The notes under the pieces: model-generated
What the model was told of the DNA's origin: nothing
The model's database searches: none
The model's input: the letters and a program-made list of their open reading frames with translations, nothing else
Made by a program: the position numbers and the translations under genes
From: [Mycobacterium] fortunisiensis
Lineage (GTDB): Bacteria > Actinomycetota > Actinomycetes > Mycobacteriales > Mycobacteriaceae
DNA length: 64,000 nt
Reading direction: 5' to 3'
NCBI RefSeq assembly: GCF_019050325.1
Contig: NZ_VOMB01000002.1
Location: forward strand, 62,001-126,000
Shown here: in pieces, positions 43,106 through 50,950 of the stretch
Layout of the letters: every line of letters begins with the position of its first letter
Numbering within the stretch: the stretch's first letter is position 1

Positions 43106-43582
43106 CTAGCAGCAGGATGCTGCGGCTTGATCTGACTCCTTGGATGCGCCGCCGCAGCACACATCACCGTCACCCTCACTGGATTCGTCGAGGTGCTGTG
43201 GGCTGGCGCCGAATGTGTCGGAGTCGGCCAGCACGGTGTAGACCTCCCATTTCTCCCCGGCCGGGCCGGTCACCCAGACCTTGTCCTGGGTGGCGAAGCA
43301 ACAGGTGGTGCCGATCTCCTCGTCGGTGAACAGCCCCTCGCCGGTCAGCCGGGCGATCTCGGCATGGACGGCTTCCCTGGACTCCACCTCGACGCCGAGG
43401 TGGTTGATGGTGCCGCCCTTACCGGGGTTTTCCAGCAGCACCAGCTTCAGCGGCGGCTCGGTGACGGCGAAGTTGGCATAGCCCGGCTTCACCTTCGCCG
43501 GAGTGGTGTTGAACAGCTTGGAGTAGAACGTGATCGCCTCATCGAGATCATCAACATTGAGGGCGAGTTGAACACGGGACAT
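43106..43582 (-). CDS. cadI: CadI/ArsI-type VOC-fold metal/organoarsenical protein
   Basis: 158-residue glyoxalase-fold protein. Q5, H61 and E113 occupy the vicinal-oxygen-chelate metal positions, and C94-C95 in GTTCCFATQD is the Cys pair that binds trivalent arsenicals in ArsI C-As lyases. It also matches the cadmium-induced CadI (Rv2641). A Cys-rich tail (DVCCGG, terminal CC) is present. Either demethylation of organoarsenicals or Cd binding is possible; sequence alone does not decide. It diverges from the second arsR with paired operators between. Confidence 0.88.
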   Translation of the reverse strand: MSRVQLALNVDDLDEAITFYSKLFNTTPAKVKPGYANFAVTEPPLKLVLLENPGKGGTINHLGVEVESREAVHAEIARLTGEGLFTDEEIGTTCCFATQDKVWVTGPAGEKWEVYTVLADSDTFGASPQHLDESSEGDGDVCCGGASKESDQAAASCC

Positions 43583-43603
43583 AATCCGCCTCCTCTAGGG
43601 CTG

Positions 43604-43662
43604 AGACATATATCGAATTGACGCGTCGACCTCAGGATGCCACCTTTTTGATATATGTCAAG
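43604..43662. promoter_or_regulatory. Paired operators between cadI and the second arsR
   Basis: GACATATATCGAA at 43605 and TTTGATATATGTC at 43647 are inverted copies (12 of 13 matching) about 30 bases apart, one for each divergent promoter. They look like sites for the ArsR encoded on the right. Confidence 0.65.
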
Positions 43663-43682
43663 ATTGGTGGCAGGATGGGGTC

Positions 43683-44042
43683 ATGCCCAAAGCGCTGCCC
43701 GTGATCGACATGTCCGCGCCGGTATGCTGCGCCCCGGTAGCCGCGGGCCCGATCAGCGACGACGACGCCCTGGCGGTGGCGATGCGCCTGAAGGCGCTCG
43801 CCGACCCGATGCGGGTCAAAATCATGTCTCTACTGTTCAGTTCGCGCCCCGGCGAGGAGACCAGCGGGGAACTGGCCGGGGCGCTCGACTTGAGCGAATC
43901 CACCGTCAGCCACCACCTGGGCCAACTCCGCAAAGCCGGGCTGGTGATCTCCGACCGTCGCGGCATGAACGTCTTTCACCGCGTCAAACCCGAAGCGCTC
44001 CAAGCACTCTGCGTGGTGCTCGACCCCGACTGCTGCACTTAG
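43683..44042 (+). CDS. Second ArsR-family regulator with N- and C-terminal Cys pairs
   Basis: 119 residues. ArsR winged helix with recognition helix SESTVSHHLGQLRKAGLV. Unlike the first arsR it has no Cys in the ELCVC position. Instead C15-C16 (APVCCAP) and C117-C118 (DPDCCT) bracket the protein, the layout of Rv2642-type regulators that sit beside cadI. It probably senses As or Cd and controls both itself and cadI through the inverted operators. Confidence 0.9.
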   Translation: MPKALPVIDMSAPVCCAPVAAGPISDDDALAVAMRLKALADPMRVKIMSLLFSSRPGEETSGELAGALDLSESTVSHHLGQLRKAGLVISDRRGMNVFHRVKPEALQALCVVLDPDCCT

Positions 44043-44122
44043 CCGACAGGTGAGCTGGACACCGTCGCCGCGCGCGCGGGTCAGCTGGGATGCTCCGGAA
44101 TGACCGCCCCACGGTGAGATGA

Positions 44123-44536
44123 TCAGGTGATCTGTTCGTGAAGGGTGTCGAGTTGGCCGTAGAGCAGCTCGATCGTTGATTGTTGTTCTGCCACGGTGGC
44201 TTTGAGTGCGGCGATCTCTTTGTCTTTGGCGGCGAGCCGGTGGCGCAGCGCAGCGTCGATGCTGGTTTCGCGGCCGGCCGGTGCTGGCTGGCGGGCGGCG
44301 GGGCGGTCGCGGTACTGCTTGATGAGGGCCACCAGGTCGTCGTGTTTGTAGATGGTCTTGCGGGACACCTTGGCGCGGCGGGACACGGTGGAGAAGTTGA
44401 TGTCGGCGTTGGTCTTGCGCAGGTAGGCGATCGCTTTTTCGACGGCACGCCGCTTCTCATCGCTGCGGCCGTCGCGGTATTCGGCCAGCGCATTCAGTGC
44501 TTTCTGGGTGGGTGGCGGCGGCTTGGGGCGACTCAT
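44123..44536 (-). CDS. TnpC-like helper protein of the recombinase trio (DUF6262 type)
   Basis: 137 residues. An HTH-like segment (INFSTVSRRAKVSRKTIYKHDDLVALIKQYR) is followed by a C-terminal coiled coil (AAKDKEIAALKATVAEQQSTIELLYGQL). This matches the small third protein of Tn554-type elements, which affects orientation and efficiency of transposition. ATGA overlap with the tnpB stop; last gene of the recombinase operon. Confidence 0.82.
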   Translation of the reverse strand: MSRPKPPPPTQKALNALAEYRDGRSDEKRRAVEKAIAYLRKTNADINFSTVSRRAKVSRKTIYKHDDLVALIKQYRDRPAARQPAPAGRETSIDAALRHRLAAKDKEIAALKATVAEQQSTIELLYGQLDTLHEQIT

Positions 44537-46773
44537 CGCGGCGTGTCCGGGTCAGCCTTGCGCAACACTGATTCGTGGCTTCCGCGGGCAGCAGTCTGCA
44601 TCGTGGGTGCCCGGTTGGCGGTACCCGCACCGGCGACGCTGTTTGCGCCGTCATCGGTCACGTCGTCGCGGTGGAGCCGGTCGAGGATGGCGTCCAGGGA
44701 GGCGATTTCGCGTCGACGCTCATGGATCCACACGTTGTCGTCGGTGAGCTCGCGCCCGGTGCGGGCACGGTACTGTTCGCGGCGGACGTCGATCAGTTTC
44801 AGGGTCCTGGCGCGTTGGTCGACCAGTTCGTCGAGGTGGGTGGCGTCGGTGGCGAAATGCCCGCATGACAAGCAGGCGTTGCCTTTGTCGCAGGTGGCTA
44901 CCGGTGGCAGCAGGCATACCCCGTTGGGCAGCACCCGGTCGGTGCGGGCCGAGAGCTGGGTCATGTCGTAGATGTCGGACGGGCTGATGGTGATATCGGT
45001 GCCATGGGCGCCGATCTTTTTGTGCCGCAGGAACTCCGCTTCGGCGGTCGCTTGCAGGGTGGCGGCATAGCGCAGGGTCATCGCCGGGGAGGCGTGTCCG
45101 AGATAGCGCTGCACCACATGGATCGGGACGCCGTCGTTGAGCAGCTCGGTGGCCCGGGTGTGGCGCAGCCGGTGGGTCTGGGAGAACCGCAGCGGGTGGC
45201 CGGCGGTGTCGGTGAGACCGTGGATGTTGTCGAGCCGATTGAGGATCCGGCTGTAGGAGTCATAGCTGCGTGGTCGTTGGCCCTGGTGCTGGTAGCGCAC
45301 CCCGAGGAACAGGTACTTCGTCTCCAAATCCGGGTAACGCCGCCGGATCCAGTCTTGCTGTTCGCTGATCACGTTGACCACGGCCTGCTCGACCAGAATG
45401 GTGGGCACCACCCCGTCGACTTTGGTCTGCTGGTAACGCAGTTTGGCCACGAACCCATCGGGAACGTCGGTGGCTCCCGCGGGGCGGTCATGCCCCGGGA
45501 TCGGCTGCAGCGGGTCGAAATCGAGCATCAGAATCTCCGAGGCCCGGCGCCCGGTCAACGCTTGCAGCAGCCAGATCCGGGCCGCTTGCGGATCGCCGAG
45601 ACCAGCCACGACCGAGATGGTGGAATCGGGATGGGTGATGACCACCGGTTTGCCCGCATCGGCGGCCAGCACGTCGAGATAGCACAGCATCCGCTGCAGC
45701 TCGGCGGTCGAAAACCAGGTCAGCTCCCGGCCGCCGGTAGGGCGTCGGCTGCGAAACGCCGCACCCCACAACCGGGTATGGGTGTCGGTCAACCGGCTCC
45801 AGCGAGGATCTCCGGTCGCTGCCGCGGCTTCCTCGGCATGGTCCACCATGAACGTGTAGAACATCTGAATCTTGGACTGGACGACCGCGATCGTCGCCGC
45901 CGACAGCGGACGCTCCGGTTTGGCCCGCGCGGCAGGTGATTTGAGGTATTCGGTGAACTCGGTGAACACCAGCCGCAGCGCCGCCCGGTCGGTGCTGATC
46001 ACCGGATCATCGATCCCGCGTTCGACCAAGAATGGACCCAGATGGCGGGTGATGCCGCGGGTGCGGCCGATCACCGACGACCAGCGCAGCAGTTCAGCCG
46101 TCAAACAGGTGCGCAGCCAGAACCGCACCCCTTCACGCAGCCAGACCGGTTCGATCCCTCCGAGGCGGGCAACCTGGTCATGGCAGGGTTCGTGCTCACG
46201 CTGCGGGATGCGGGGATCAGCGTCCAGATCCCAGATGTCATGAGCCCACCATGGCCGGTCGGTGCAGCGGACCGACACGTACAGGTGCAGGTGCTCGATG
46301 AAACTGGCCACGTTGCGCCGAAACCCGGCCGAGGGCAGCCGACCGGTGCGGCGCTCGAACTCGCGTACCCCGTGACGCACGATGGCCTCGGCGCTCAGAT
46401 CAGCGACACTGACCGGGTAACGCCGGTGCCGTTGGTGGTAGTCGGCGGCGGCGATGCTCAGTGCACCGCTGGTCCATTTCAGCAGCGACGGTTCGATCTT
46501 GCGACGTTCTTCGTGTCCACACAGCCACACCCACCACGCGAGCTCCTCGCACAACCGTTGCGGCACACCCTGCGGGGTGAAGTCGTGGCCGTCCGGGGTG
46601 GGCCGGTAGCGCGGGTTGCGCTGAAAGACCGTGTTGGCCGGGCCGGTATCCAGGTGATAGACCAGCCTGCGCCACTGCGGCGGCACTTGTTGCCACTGCT
46701 GTGTCCACCGATCCCCGGCGGCACCGCGCGTCGGTGGGGTATGCGCTGGTGCAGGACTGTCATTGCCCGTCAC
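44533..46773 (-). CDS. TnpB-like large tyrosine recombinase
   Basis: 746 residues. Catalytic signature of tyrosine recombinases in the C-terminal half: Arg in LLQALTGRRASEILML, His-x-x-Arg in SQTHRLRHTRATELL, and His plus nucleophile Tyr in YLGHASPAMTLRYAATL. A Cys-rich tail (CDKGNACLSCGHFATD) resembles a zinc-binding element seen in Tn554 TnpB-type proteins. The large N-terminal region should bind the element ends. It overlaps tnpA by 14 bases and tnpC by four, so the trio is one translational unit. Confidence 0.9.
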   Translation of the reverse strand: MTGNDSPAPAHTPPTRGAAGDRWTQQWQQVPPQWRRLVYHLDTGPANTVFQRNPRYRPTPDGHDFTPQGVPQRLCEELAWWVWLCGHEERRKIEPSLLKWTSGALSIAAADYHQRHRRYPVSVADLSAEAIVRHGVREFERRTGRLPSAGFRRNVASFIEHLHLYVSVRCTDRPWWAHDIWDLDADPRIPQREHEPCHDQVARLGGIEPVWLREGVRFWLRTCLTAELLRWSSVIGRTRGITRHLGPFLVERGIDDPVISTDRAALRLVFTEFTEYLKSPAARAKPERPLSAATIAVVQSKIQMFYTFMVDHAEEAAAATGDPRWSRLTDTHTRLWGAAFRSRRPTGGRELTWFSTAELQRMLCYLDVLAADAGKPVVITHPDSTISVVAGLGDPQAARIWLLQALTGRRASEILMLDFDPLQPIPGHDRPAGATDVPDGFVAKLRYQQTKVDGVVPTILVEQAVVNVISEQQDWIRRRYPDLETKYLFLGVRYQHQGQRPRSYDSYSRILNRLDNIHGLTDTAGHPLRFSQTHRLRHTRATELLNDGVPIHVVQRYLGHASPAMTLRYAATLQATAEAEFLRHKKIGAHGTDITISPSDIYDMTQLSARTDRVLPNGVCLLPPVATCDKGNACLSCGHFATDATHLDELVDQRARTLKLIDVRREQYRARTGRELTDDNVWIHERRREIASLDAILDRLHRDDVTDDGANSVAGAGTANRAPTMQTAARGSHESVLRKADPDTPR

Positions 46774-47977
46774 GGTTCACCTTCCACCCAGCGACATAGT
46801 TCTTCCATTCGGCCAGCGTGCGCATCTCGGCGTCGGCGGTCACCCACCCGTAGGTCGACAACGTGGTCTGCACGTCGGCGTGACCGAGACGACGCATCAC
46901 CACATGCACATCCACCCCAGCCAGCAACAACGCGGTGGCGTGGGTGTGGCGCAGCCAGTGCGGCGTCCACTGCTCAGGCAGCACGCCGGTTCGGCGCGCG
47001 GTGATCAGATCCACCTTGTCGTAGATGGTTTCCGGTCGCAGCGGGGCATAGCGCACGCCTCGCACCAGGTTGACAAACACGAAACACGACGCCAGATCGC
47101 CGACCGTGACATCCGCGCCGGCGGCCACCAACTGCCACACGTACTCGGTGTAGAGGGCGACCAGATCGTCGCCGATGTAAATCCGGCGCGGGCCCGATTT
47201 CGCGCGCACCCCGTGCGGATGATCATCACGGCCCGCCACCATCACCGATGGGGTACCGCCACCGGCAATATCAAAATCACTGTGGCGCAACGACAACGCC
47301 TCACCGAGCCGCATCCCGGTTTCGGCCAACACCGCGAAGAACAACCGGTCACGCAGCCCCGCCCCGCCGCCCGACCATTCACCCGAGACCGTCTGGACAC
47401 TGCACGCATCCAAGATGGCGTTGACCTGCACCGGCAGCAGCACCGGTGTTTCGGCGCGCTGCAGGCCGCGGAGCCGGTGAATCGGCCCGTCCTGCTCGCG
47501 TTTCGGGCCGACCCCGGCCAGAAACGGTGCATAGCGGCCCCGCCGGGACGTACGAGCATGACTGGCGTACAACCGCCGGTAGGGGCGCACCAGGTCATGG
47601 GCATTGGCGAAATACCGGTACATCGACAACACCGCCGCACTGCGCGGCAGCAGCGAGGATTCGGCCAATCTCTGCTCCGGTTCACCGATACGGGCCACCC
47701 CAGGCAGATCCCCGGTGCGCAGATAAGCCAGGAACTGGCCAAACAGACTGGTGGGGAAGTCATCCCACGCGGTACCGGTACCCTCCAGCACCGTCCACCA
47801 CGCCGCCAGCCCATAGGCATAGGCGCGCAGCGTGTTCGGTGAGCCCCCTTGGTTGCGCAGAAACGTCAGGTACTCGCGCGCCGGGGCCACGGGCAGCTTG
47901 TCGACGCCGACCACCGTGTAGGTGGGTGGCCGGTCCTCAAAGCGCACCCGCTGCACCTGTGCCACCGTCAGCCGCAC
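46760..47977 (-). CDS. TnpA-like tyrosine recombinase
   Basis: 405 residues. N-terminal SAM-like DNA-binding domain (REYLTFLRNQGGSPNTLRAYAYGL). Catalytic residues: Arg in ETGMRLGEALSLRHSD, HWLRHTHATALL box, and RRLGHADVQTTLSTYGWV with the Tyr nucleophile. With TnpB it forms the two-integrase core of a Tn554-type element. GTG/ATG start 10 bases after the XRE-ImmA stop, so the regulator and recombinases are probably one transcript. Confidence 0.92.
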   Translation of the reverse strand: MRLTVAQVQRVRFEDRPPTYTVVGVDKLPVAPAREYLTFLRNQGGSPNTLRAYAYGLAAWWTVLEGTGTAWDDFPTSLFGQFLAYLRTGDLPGVARIGEPEQRLAESSLLPRSAAVLSMYRYFANAHDLVRPYRRLYASHARTSRRGRYAPFLAGVGPKREQDGPIHRLRGLQRAETPVLLPVQVNAILDACSVQTVSGEWSGGGAGLRDRLFFAVLAETGMRLGEALSLRHSDFDIAGGGTPSVMVAGRDDHPHGVRAKSGPRRIYIGDDLVALYTEYVWQLVAAGADVTVGDLASCFVFVNLVRGVRYAPLRPETIYDKVDLITARRTGVLPEQWTPHWLRHTHATALLLAGVDVHVVMRRLGHADVQTTLSTYGWVTADAEMRTLAEWKNYVAGWKVNRDGQ

Positions 47978-47987
47978 CCCACCACAT

Positions 47988-49244
47988 TCACGATGGCCTG
48001 CCCTTACGGAAATCGTCCAACCGGATCACCTGGGAGCCGCCATCGGCCGGTGGGGCCGCGGTGCGGCCATGGCCGACACTGGCCGCGACCGGATTATGCT
48101 CGGCCGCCGGCGCCGGCCGCTGCGTGGCCAAAAACCAATCCAGCACATCAGCGGGATAGATCATCGAATCCCGGGCGCTCAGCATCCGCACCGACGCGCC
48201 GCCGTAGCAGCGCTCCACCCACTTACGCAGCAGCCGGGGCCGCTCCGGGACGCGGTCAGCCCACCCCGGTTCCGTCATACCCCACGTGTGCCCGGTATCC
48301 GGGTTGATCCGTGAATGCAGCTGGGTGGTCAACATTTTCGCCCGATCCGGCGCGATCAGCCCCGAATCCCGCAGATGCATGATCAACGACCCCAACGACA
48401 GACCCCACTTGGCTTTGAGCGGACGCAGATTCAACAGCGACATCACCCGCGGCAACTCACCGGCGATGACCCCTGCCGGGGCCAACAACTCGGTCGCGAA
48501 CCGGTTTGCCTCCAACTCGTCGGCGGCACTGACCGAGCAATAGGCGTGACTGTGCAACACCAAATGACCGAGCTCATGGGCGACCGTGAACCGGGTCCGC
48601 TCCCACGAGTCGCTATCCCTCAACACCAGCAGCGGCCGGTCCCGTAACCGGCCCACCCAACTCGAATACCCCAAATGCCGCTCATCACGAGAACGCCCAC
48701 CGGTAGCGGCGAATTCGCTTTCCCATTCACCGGCGACCCGGCGCCGGACAATCACCGGAGCACCCAGCCGCTCGGCCTCATACATCAAATCGTCAAGCGG
48801 CTCATCGGGTTCCAGTCCCATCGCCTCACGCAGACGTGCTGCGGCCACCGTGATCGAACTGTGTGCCAGCTCATCGGGACTGACCGTCGGAACCTTCACC
48901 GGAGGCAGCTTCGACCGGCCATCGAGCTCACCGAGAAAATCGCCTGCCAACGACGCGAACGTCGCCAGAAACTCCTGCTCACCCAACGTCATTGACTTCG
49001 GCGCCCGAAACAGCAACTCGTTCGCGGTGATCCGTGTCCGCGGCTCCGAGCTGAAAAACGCTGCAGGAAACCGGAACAACCCCGCCAGCAACGCAACATC
49101 GCCGTCGTCGAGCCGCACCGTCAGCGACTTCTCAATCTGGGACTGCCGTGACGTACTCCAGCCTGTGGCTTCCACCACCGACCGTGCCGTCATCCGCCTC
49201 AACAACCGGGCCTGCCGGACCCGTGCACCAAAAACCTCAATCAT
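47988..49244 (-). CDS. XRE HTH - ImmA/IrrE metallopeptidase-type regulator
   Basis: 418 residues. An N-terminal XRE helix-turn-helix (FGARVRQARLLRRMTARSV; WSTSRQSQIEKS) precedes an ImmA/IrrE zinc peptidase domain. Zinc motif H223-ELG-H227 lies in FTVAHELGHLVLHSH, with the third ligand likely in ADELEANRFATELL. Proteins of this type cleave a repressor to induce a mobile element (ImmA-ImmR logic) or act as stress regulators. Immediately upstream of tnpA, it is the best candidate for controlling excision and transposition. The C-terminal ~150 residues are of unknown fold. Confidence 0.85.
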   Translation of the reverse strand: MIEVFGARVRQARLLRRMTARSVVEATGWSTSRQSQIEKSLTVRLDDGDVALLAGLFRFPAAFFSSEPRTRITANELLFRAPKSMTLGEQEFLATFASLAGDFLGELDGRSKLPPVKVPTVSPDELAHSSITVAAARLREAMGLEPDEPLDDLMYEAERLGAPVIVRRRVAGEWESEFAATGGRSRDERHLGYSSWVGRLRDRPLLVLRDSDSWERTRFTVAHELGHLVLHSHAYCSVSAADELEANRFATELLAPAGVIAGELPRVMSLLNLRPLKAKWGLSLGSLIMHLRDSGLIAPDRAKMLTTQLHSRINPDTGHTWGMTEPGWADRVPERPRLLRKWVERCYGGASVRMLSARDSMIYPADVLDWFLATQRPAPAAEHNPVAASVGHGRTAAPPADGGSQVIRLDDFRKGRPS

Positions 49245-49308
49245 CGTGCGCTCAATTCAACGTCACCGGGTTGGGAAACCCACATGCACCCAACACTGTG
49301 CACGATGG

Positions 49309-50022
49309 CTACGACGATTTCGGCGGACCGTCCTCCTCGTCCTGATCGCTCGCAGCGTCCTCGTCGACCTCGGCGAAGTCGTCGTCGCGGCGCCGTGTCC
49401 CGAAAGTCCCCGGTCCCGCGCCCTCCCGACGGCTCCCGCCGAGACCAACATTGAATGAGCGGTCCTCCATGATCGGCGGCGGCAACGGTGTCCGACCGTA
49501 AAGAACCTCCACATTGTCGAGGAGTAGTCCCGCCGCGAGGACCGCGCCGCCGAAAAACCCGCGACCGTCCGGCCACCACAACAGGTATTCCCGATACTTC
49601 TGCGGCTCGGGAATACCCTCTTCGCCACCGATCGGGTGACCCAGCACCTCCTCGATGCTGTACTGCTCCCCACCCGGCACAAACGGCACAGTCTCGATCA
49701 GCTGACCAGTCCGCCGATTGCGCGGATGCTTGCGCACATAAATCCGCGAGCCCTTCCCGTCGAGCAGAAGAACTCCCATCCCGTTGCCCGCCTTGACTTT
49801 TAGAGTCGAATCGGGAGTCTCCCGCCGTAACCGCGATAGCAGAAACGTTTCCAACACCGAGCACGACACCGTGATCGGTCGCACATTGCTGCCCTGATCG
49901 ACAAAACGATCTGGGACTTCCGGATGCCGCGCAGCCAGATCCCCATGCGCCTCGCCCAAAACCTGAGCATGCTGCCGGACGAGTTCCTCCACCAACTGCT
50001 GAGGATCGTCGTGTAGTTCCAT
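49309..50022 (-). CDS. Unrecognised protein at the head of the recombinase operon
   Basis: 237 residues, soluble. The N-terminal half contains DPQQLVEELVRQHAQVLGEAH and VSCSVLETFLLSRLRR. The middle is beta-rich (GNGMGVLLLDGKGSRIYVRKHPRNRR) with no signature I know. The C-terminal ~60 residues are acidic and disordered (DDDFAEVDEDAASDQDEED). It is the first gene of the transcript XRE-ImmA, tnpA, tnpB, tnpC and its ATG abuts a perfect palindrome. An antitoxin/anti-repressor or target of the adjacent ImmA-type peptidase is conceivable; the acidic tail would suit regulated proteolysis. No function is claimed. Confidence 0.65.
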   Translation of the reverse strand: MELHDDPQQLVEELVRQHAQVLGEAHGDLAARHPEVPDRFVDQGSNVRPITVSCSVLETFLLSRLRRETPDSTLKVKAGNGMGVLLLDGKGSRIYVRKHPRNRRTGQLIETVPFVPGGEQYSIEEVLGHPIGGEEGIPEPQKYREYLLWWPDGRGFFGGAVLAAGLLLDNVEVLYGRTPLPPPIMEDRSFNVGLGGSRREGAGPGTFGTRRRDDDFAEVDEDAASDQDEEDGPPKSS

Positions 50023-50040
50023 GGGGTAAACATTTACCCC
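50023..50040. promoter_or_regulatory. Perfect palindrome at the start codon of the recombinase operon
   Basis: GGGGTAAACATTTACCCC: 8-bp arms, 2-base centre, touching the ATG at 50022. Binding here would block transcription or a leaderless start, so it is a strong candidate autoregulatory operator for the XRE protein of the operon. Confidence 0.7.
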
Positions 50041-50166
50041 GGTATCCCACACTCAACCTCGCGCCACGCCGCTGCCGGTCGGCAAAATTTTGGCTGCTCA
50101 TACCTAATAGGTTACATGTATGCGTGGATAAAACTGCACTTCAACACACCTTTAAGGCGTGTTTTG

Positions 50167-50185
50167 AGAATTTAACGCCTGATAA
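50167..50185 (-). repeat. Right terminal inverted repeat of the element
   Basis: Read on the minus strand: TTATCAGGCGTTAAATTCT, 15 of 19 identical to the left end. Six bases (GGTCCG) follow before the target gene resumes; they resemble the adjoining target hexamer GGTTCG at 50192. Confidence 0.82.
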
Positions 50186-50191
50186 GGTCCG

Positions 50192-50950
50192 GGTTCGGTT
50201 TTCCACCTGCAGGGCGACCTGGTGGACCAGAACCGGTTGTCGGCCTGCGCCGACCTGTTGATGACGACGAGCCCGAATGTCCTGGTGTACAGCGCGATCG
50301 ACGGATGGCGTCGCCAAATGGTGCAGTATGGTCACGAATTGATGGGCGCCGCACTGGAATTGGCGCGCGATACCCGACGCGAGATCGAGGAGATCGACGA
50401 CATCGAGGTGCTGGACGACGAGTTGCTGGGGGAGCAGGCGTCTCATGATCTGGACCGGTTGCAGGTGTTGATCGACGTCTCGGGCACCGGATGCTCCGGG
50501 TATCAGGCGGCCGACTGGCTGCGGGAGTACTGCCAGCTCGATCTGGGGATGTCCGACCACCGCCGGGTGCTGGCCACCATGTCGCTGGCCGACGGGCCCG
50601 ACACCGCGGGCCGGCTGGTCGAGGCACTCAAACTGTGGCGCAAGGCCGCACATGATTTCGATCCGCCACCCCGGATCGATCTGCCCACTCCCGAAGAGCT
50701 GGAACTGGAATCGGTGATGGCGCCGCGCGACGCATTCTTCGGCCCGGTCGAGGACGTTCCGGTGCAGCAGGCCGTCGGCCGGAATTCTGCTGAGCAGATC
50801 ACCCCGTATCCGCCGGGCATCCCGGCGGTGGTCCCCGGTGAACGGCTCAACCAGGCCGTGTTGGATTACCTGTGTACCGGGCTGGCGGCGGGGATGAATT
50901 TGCCGGATCCGGCCGATCCGGAGTTGCGCACCGTTCGGGTCACCGCATAG
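50192..50950 (+). pseudogene. Orn/Lys/Arg decarboxylase, 3' half
   Basis: 252 codons plus stop, continuing exactly where the 5' half stops: GSVFHLQGDLVDQNRLSACADLL follows GFEQ of the 5' part, as expected for this enzyme class. The C-terminal domain is complete (PYPPGIPAVVPGERLNQAV). It has no start codon or promoter of its own at the junction. The intact parental gene would join the amidohydrolase/CoA-transferase operon as its fourth gene. Confidence 0.93.

Larger units (their letters stand above)
32130..50185. mobile_element. 18-kb Tn554-type metal-resistance transposon
   Basis: The boundaries follow from three facts: the decarboxylase gene is cut at 32129 and resumes in frame at 50192; 19-bp imperfect inverted repeats (15 of 19 matching) lie exactly at both ends; and six extra bases, GGTCCG (50186-50191), separate the right repeat from the restored gene. 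One end carries the tyrosine-recombinase trio tnpA-tnpB-tnpC typical of Tn554-family elements, which insert site-specifically without target duplication. Cargo: Cd/Pb, mercury-like and arsenic resistance modules. No relaxase, type IV secretion or replication genes are present, so it moves between replicons only by its recombinases. Confidence 0.88.

Noticed and set aside
47988..50022. Type II toxin-antitoxin pair (XRE-ImmA with the upstream protein)
   Set aside because: The ImmA protein carries the HTH and the protease in one chain, and the partner shows no toxin or antitoxin signature; kept as a regulatory module instead.
32130..50185. Integrative conjugative element or prophage
   Set aside because: No relaxase, coupling protein, type IV secretion, capsid, terminase or replication genes; only recombinases and cargo.
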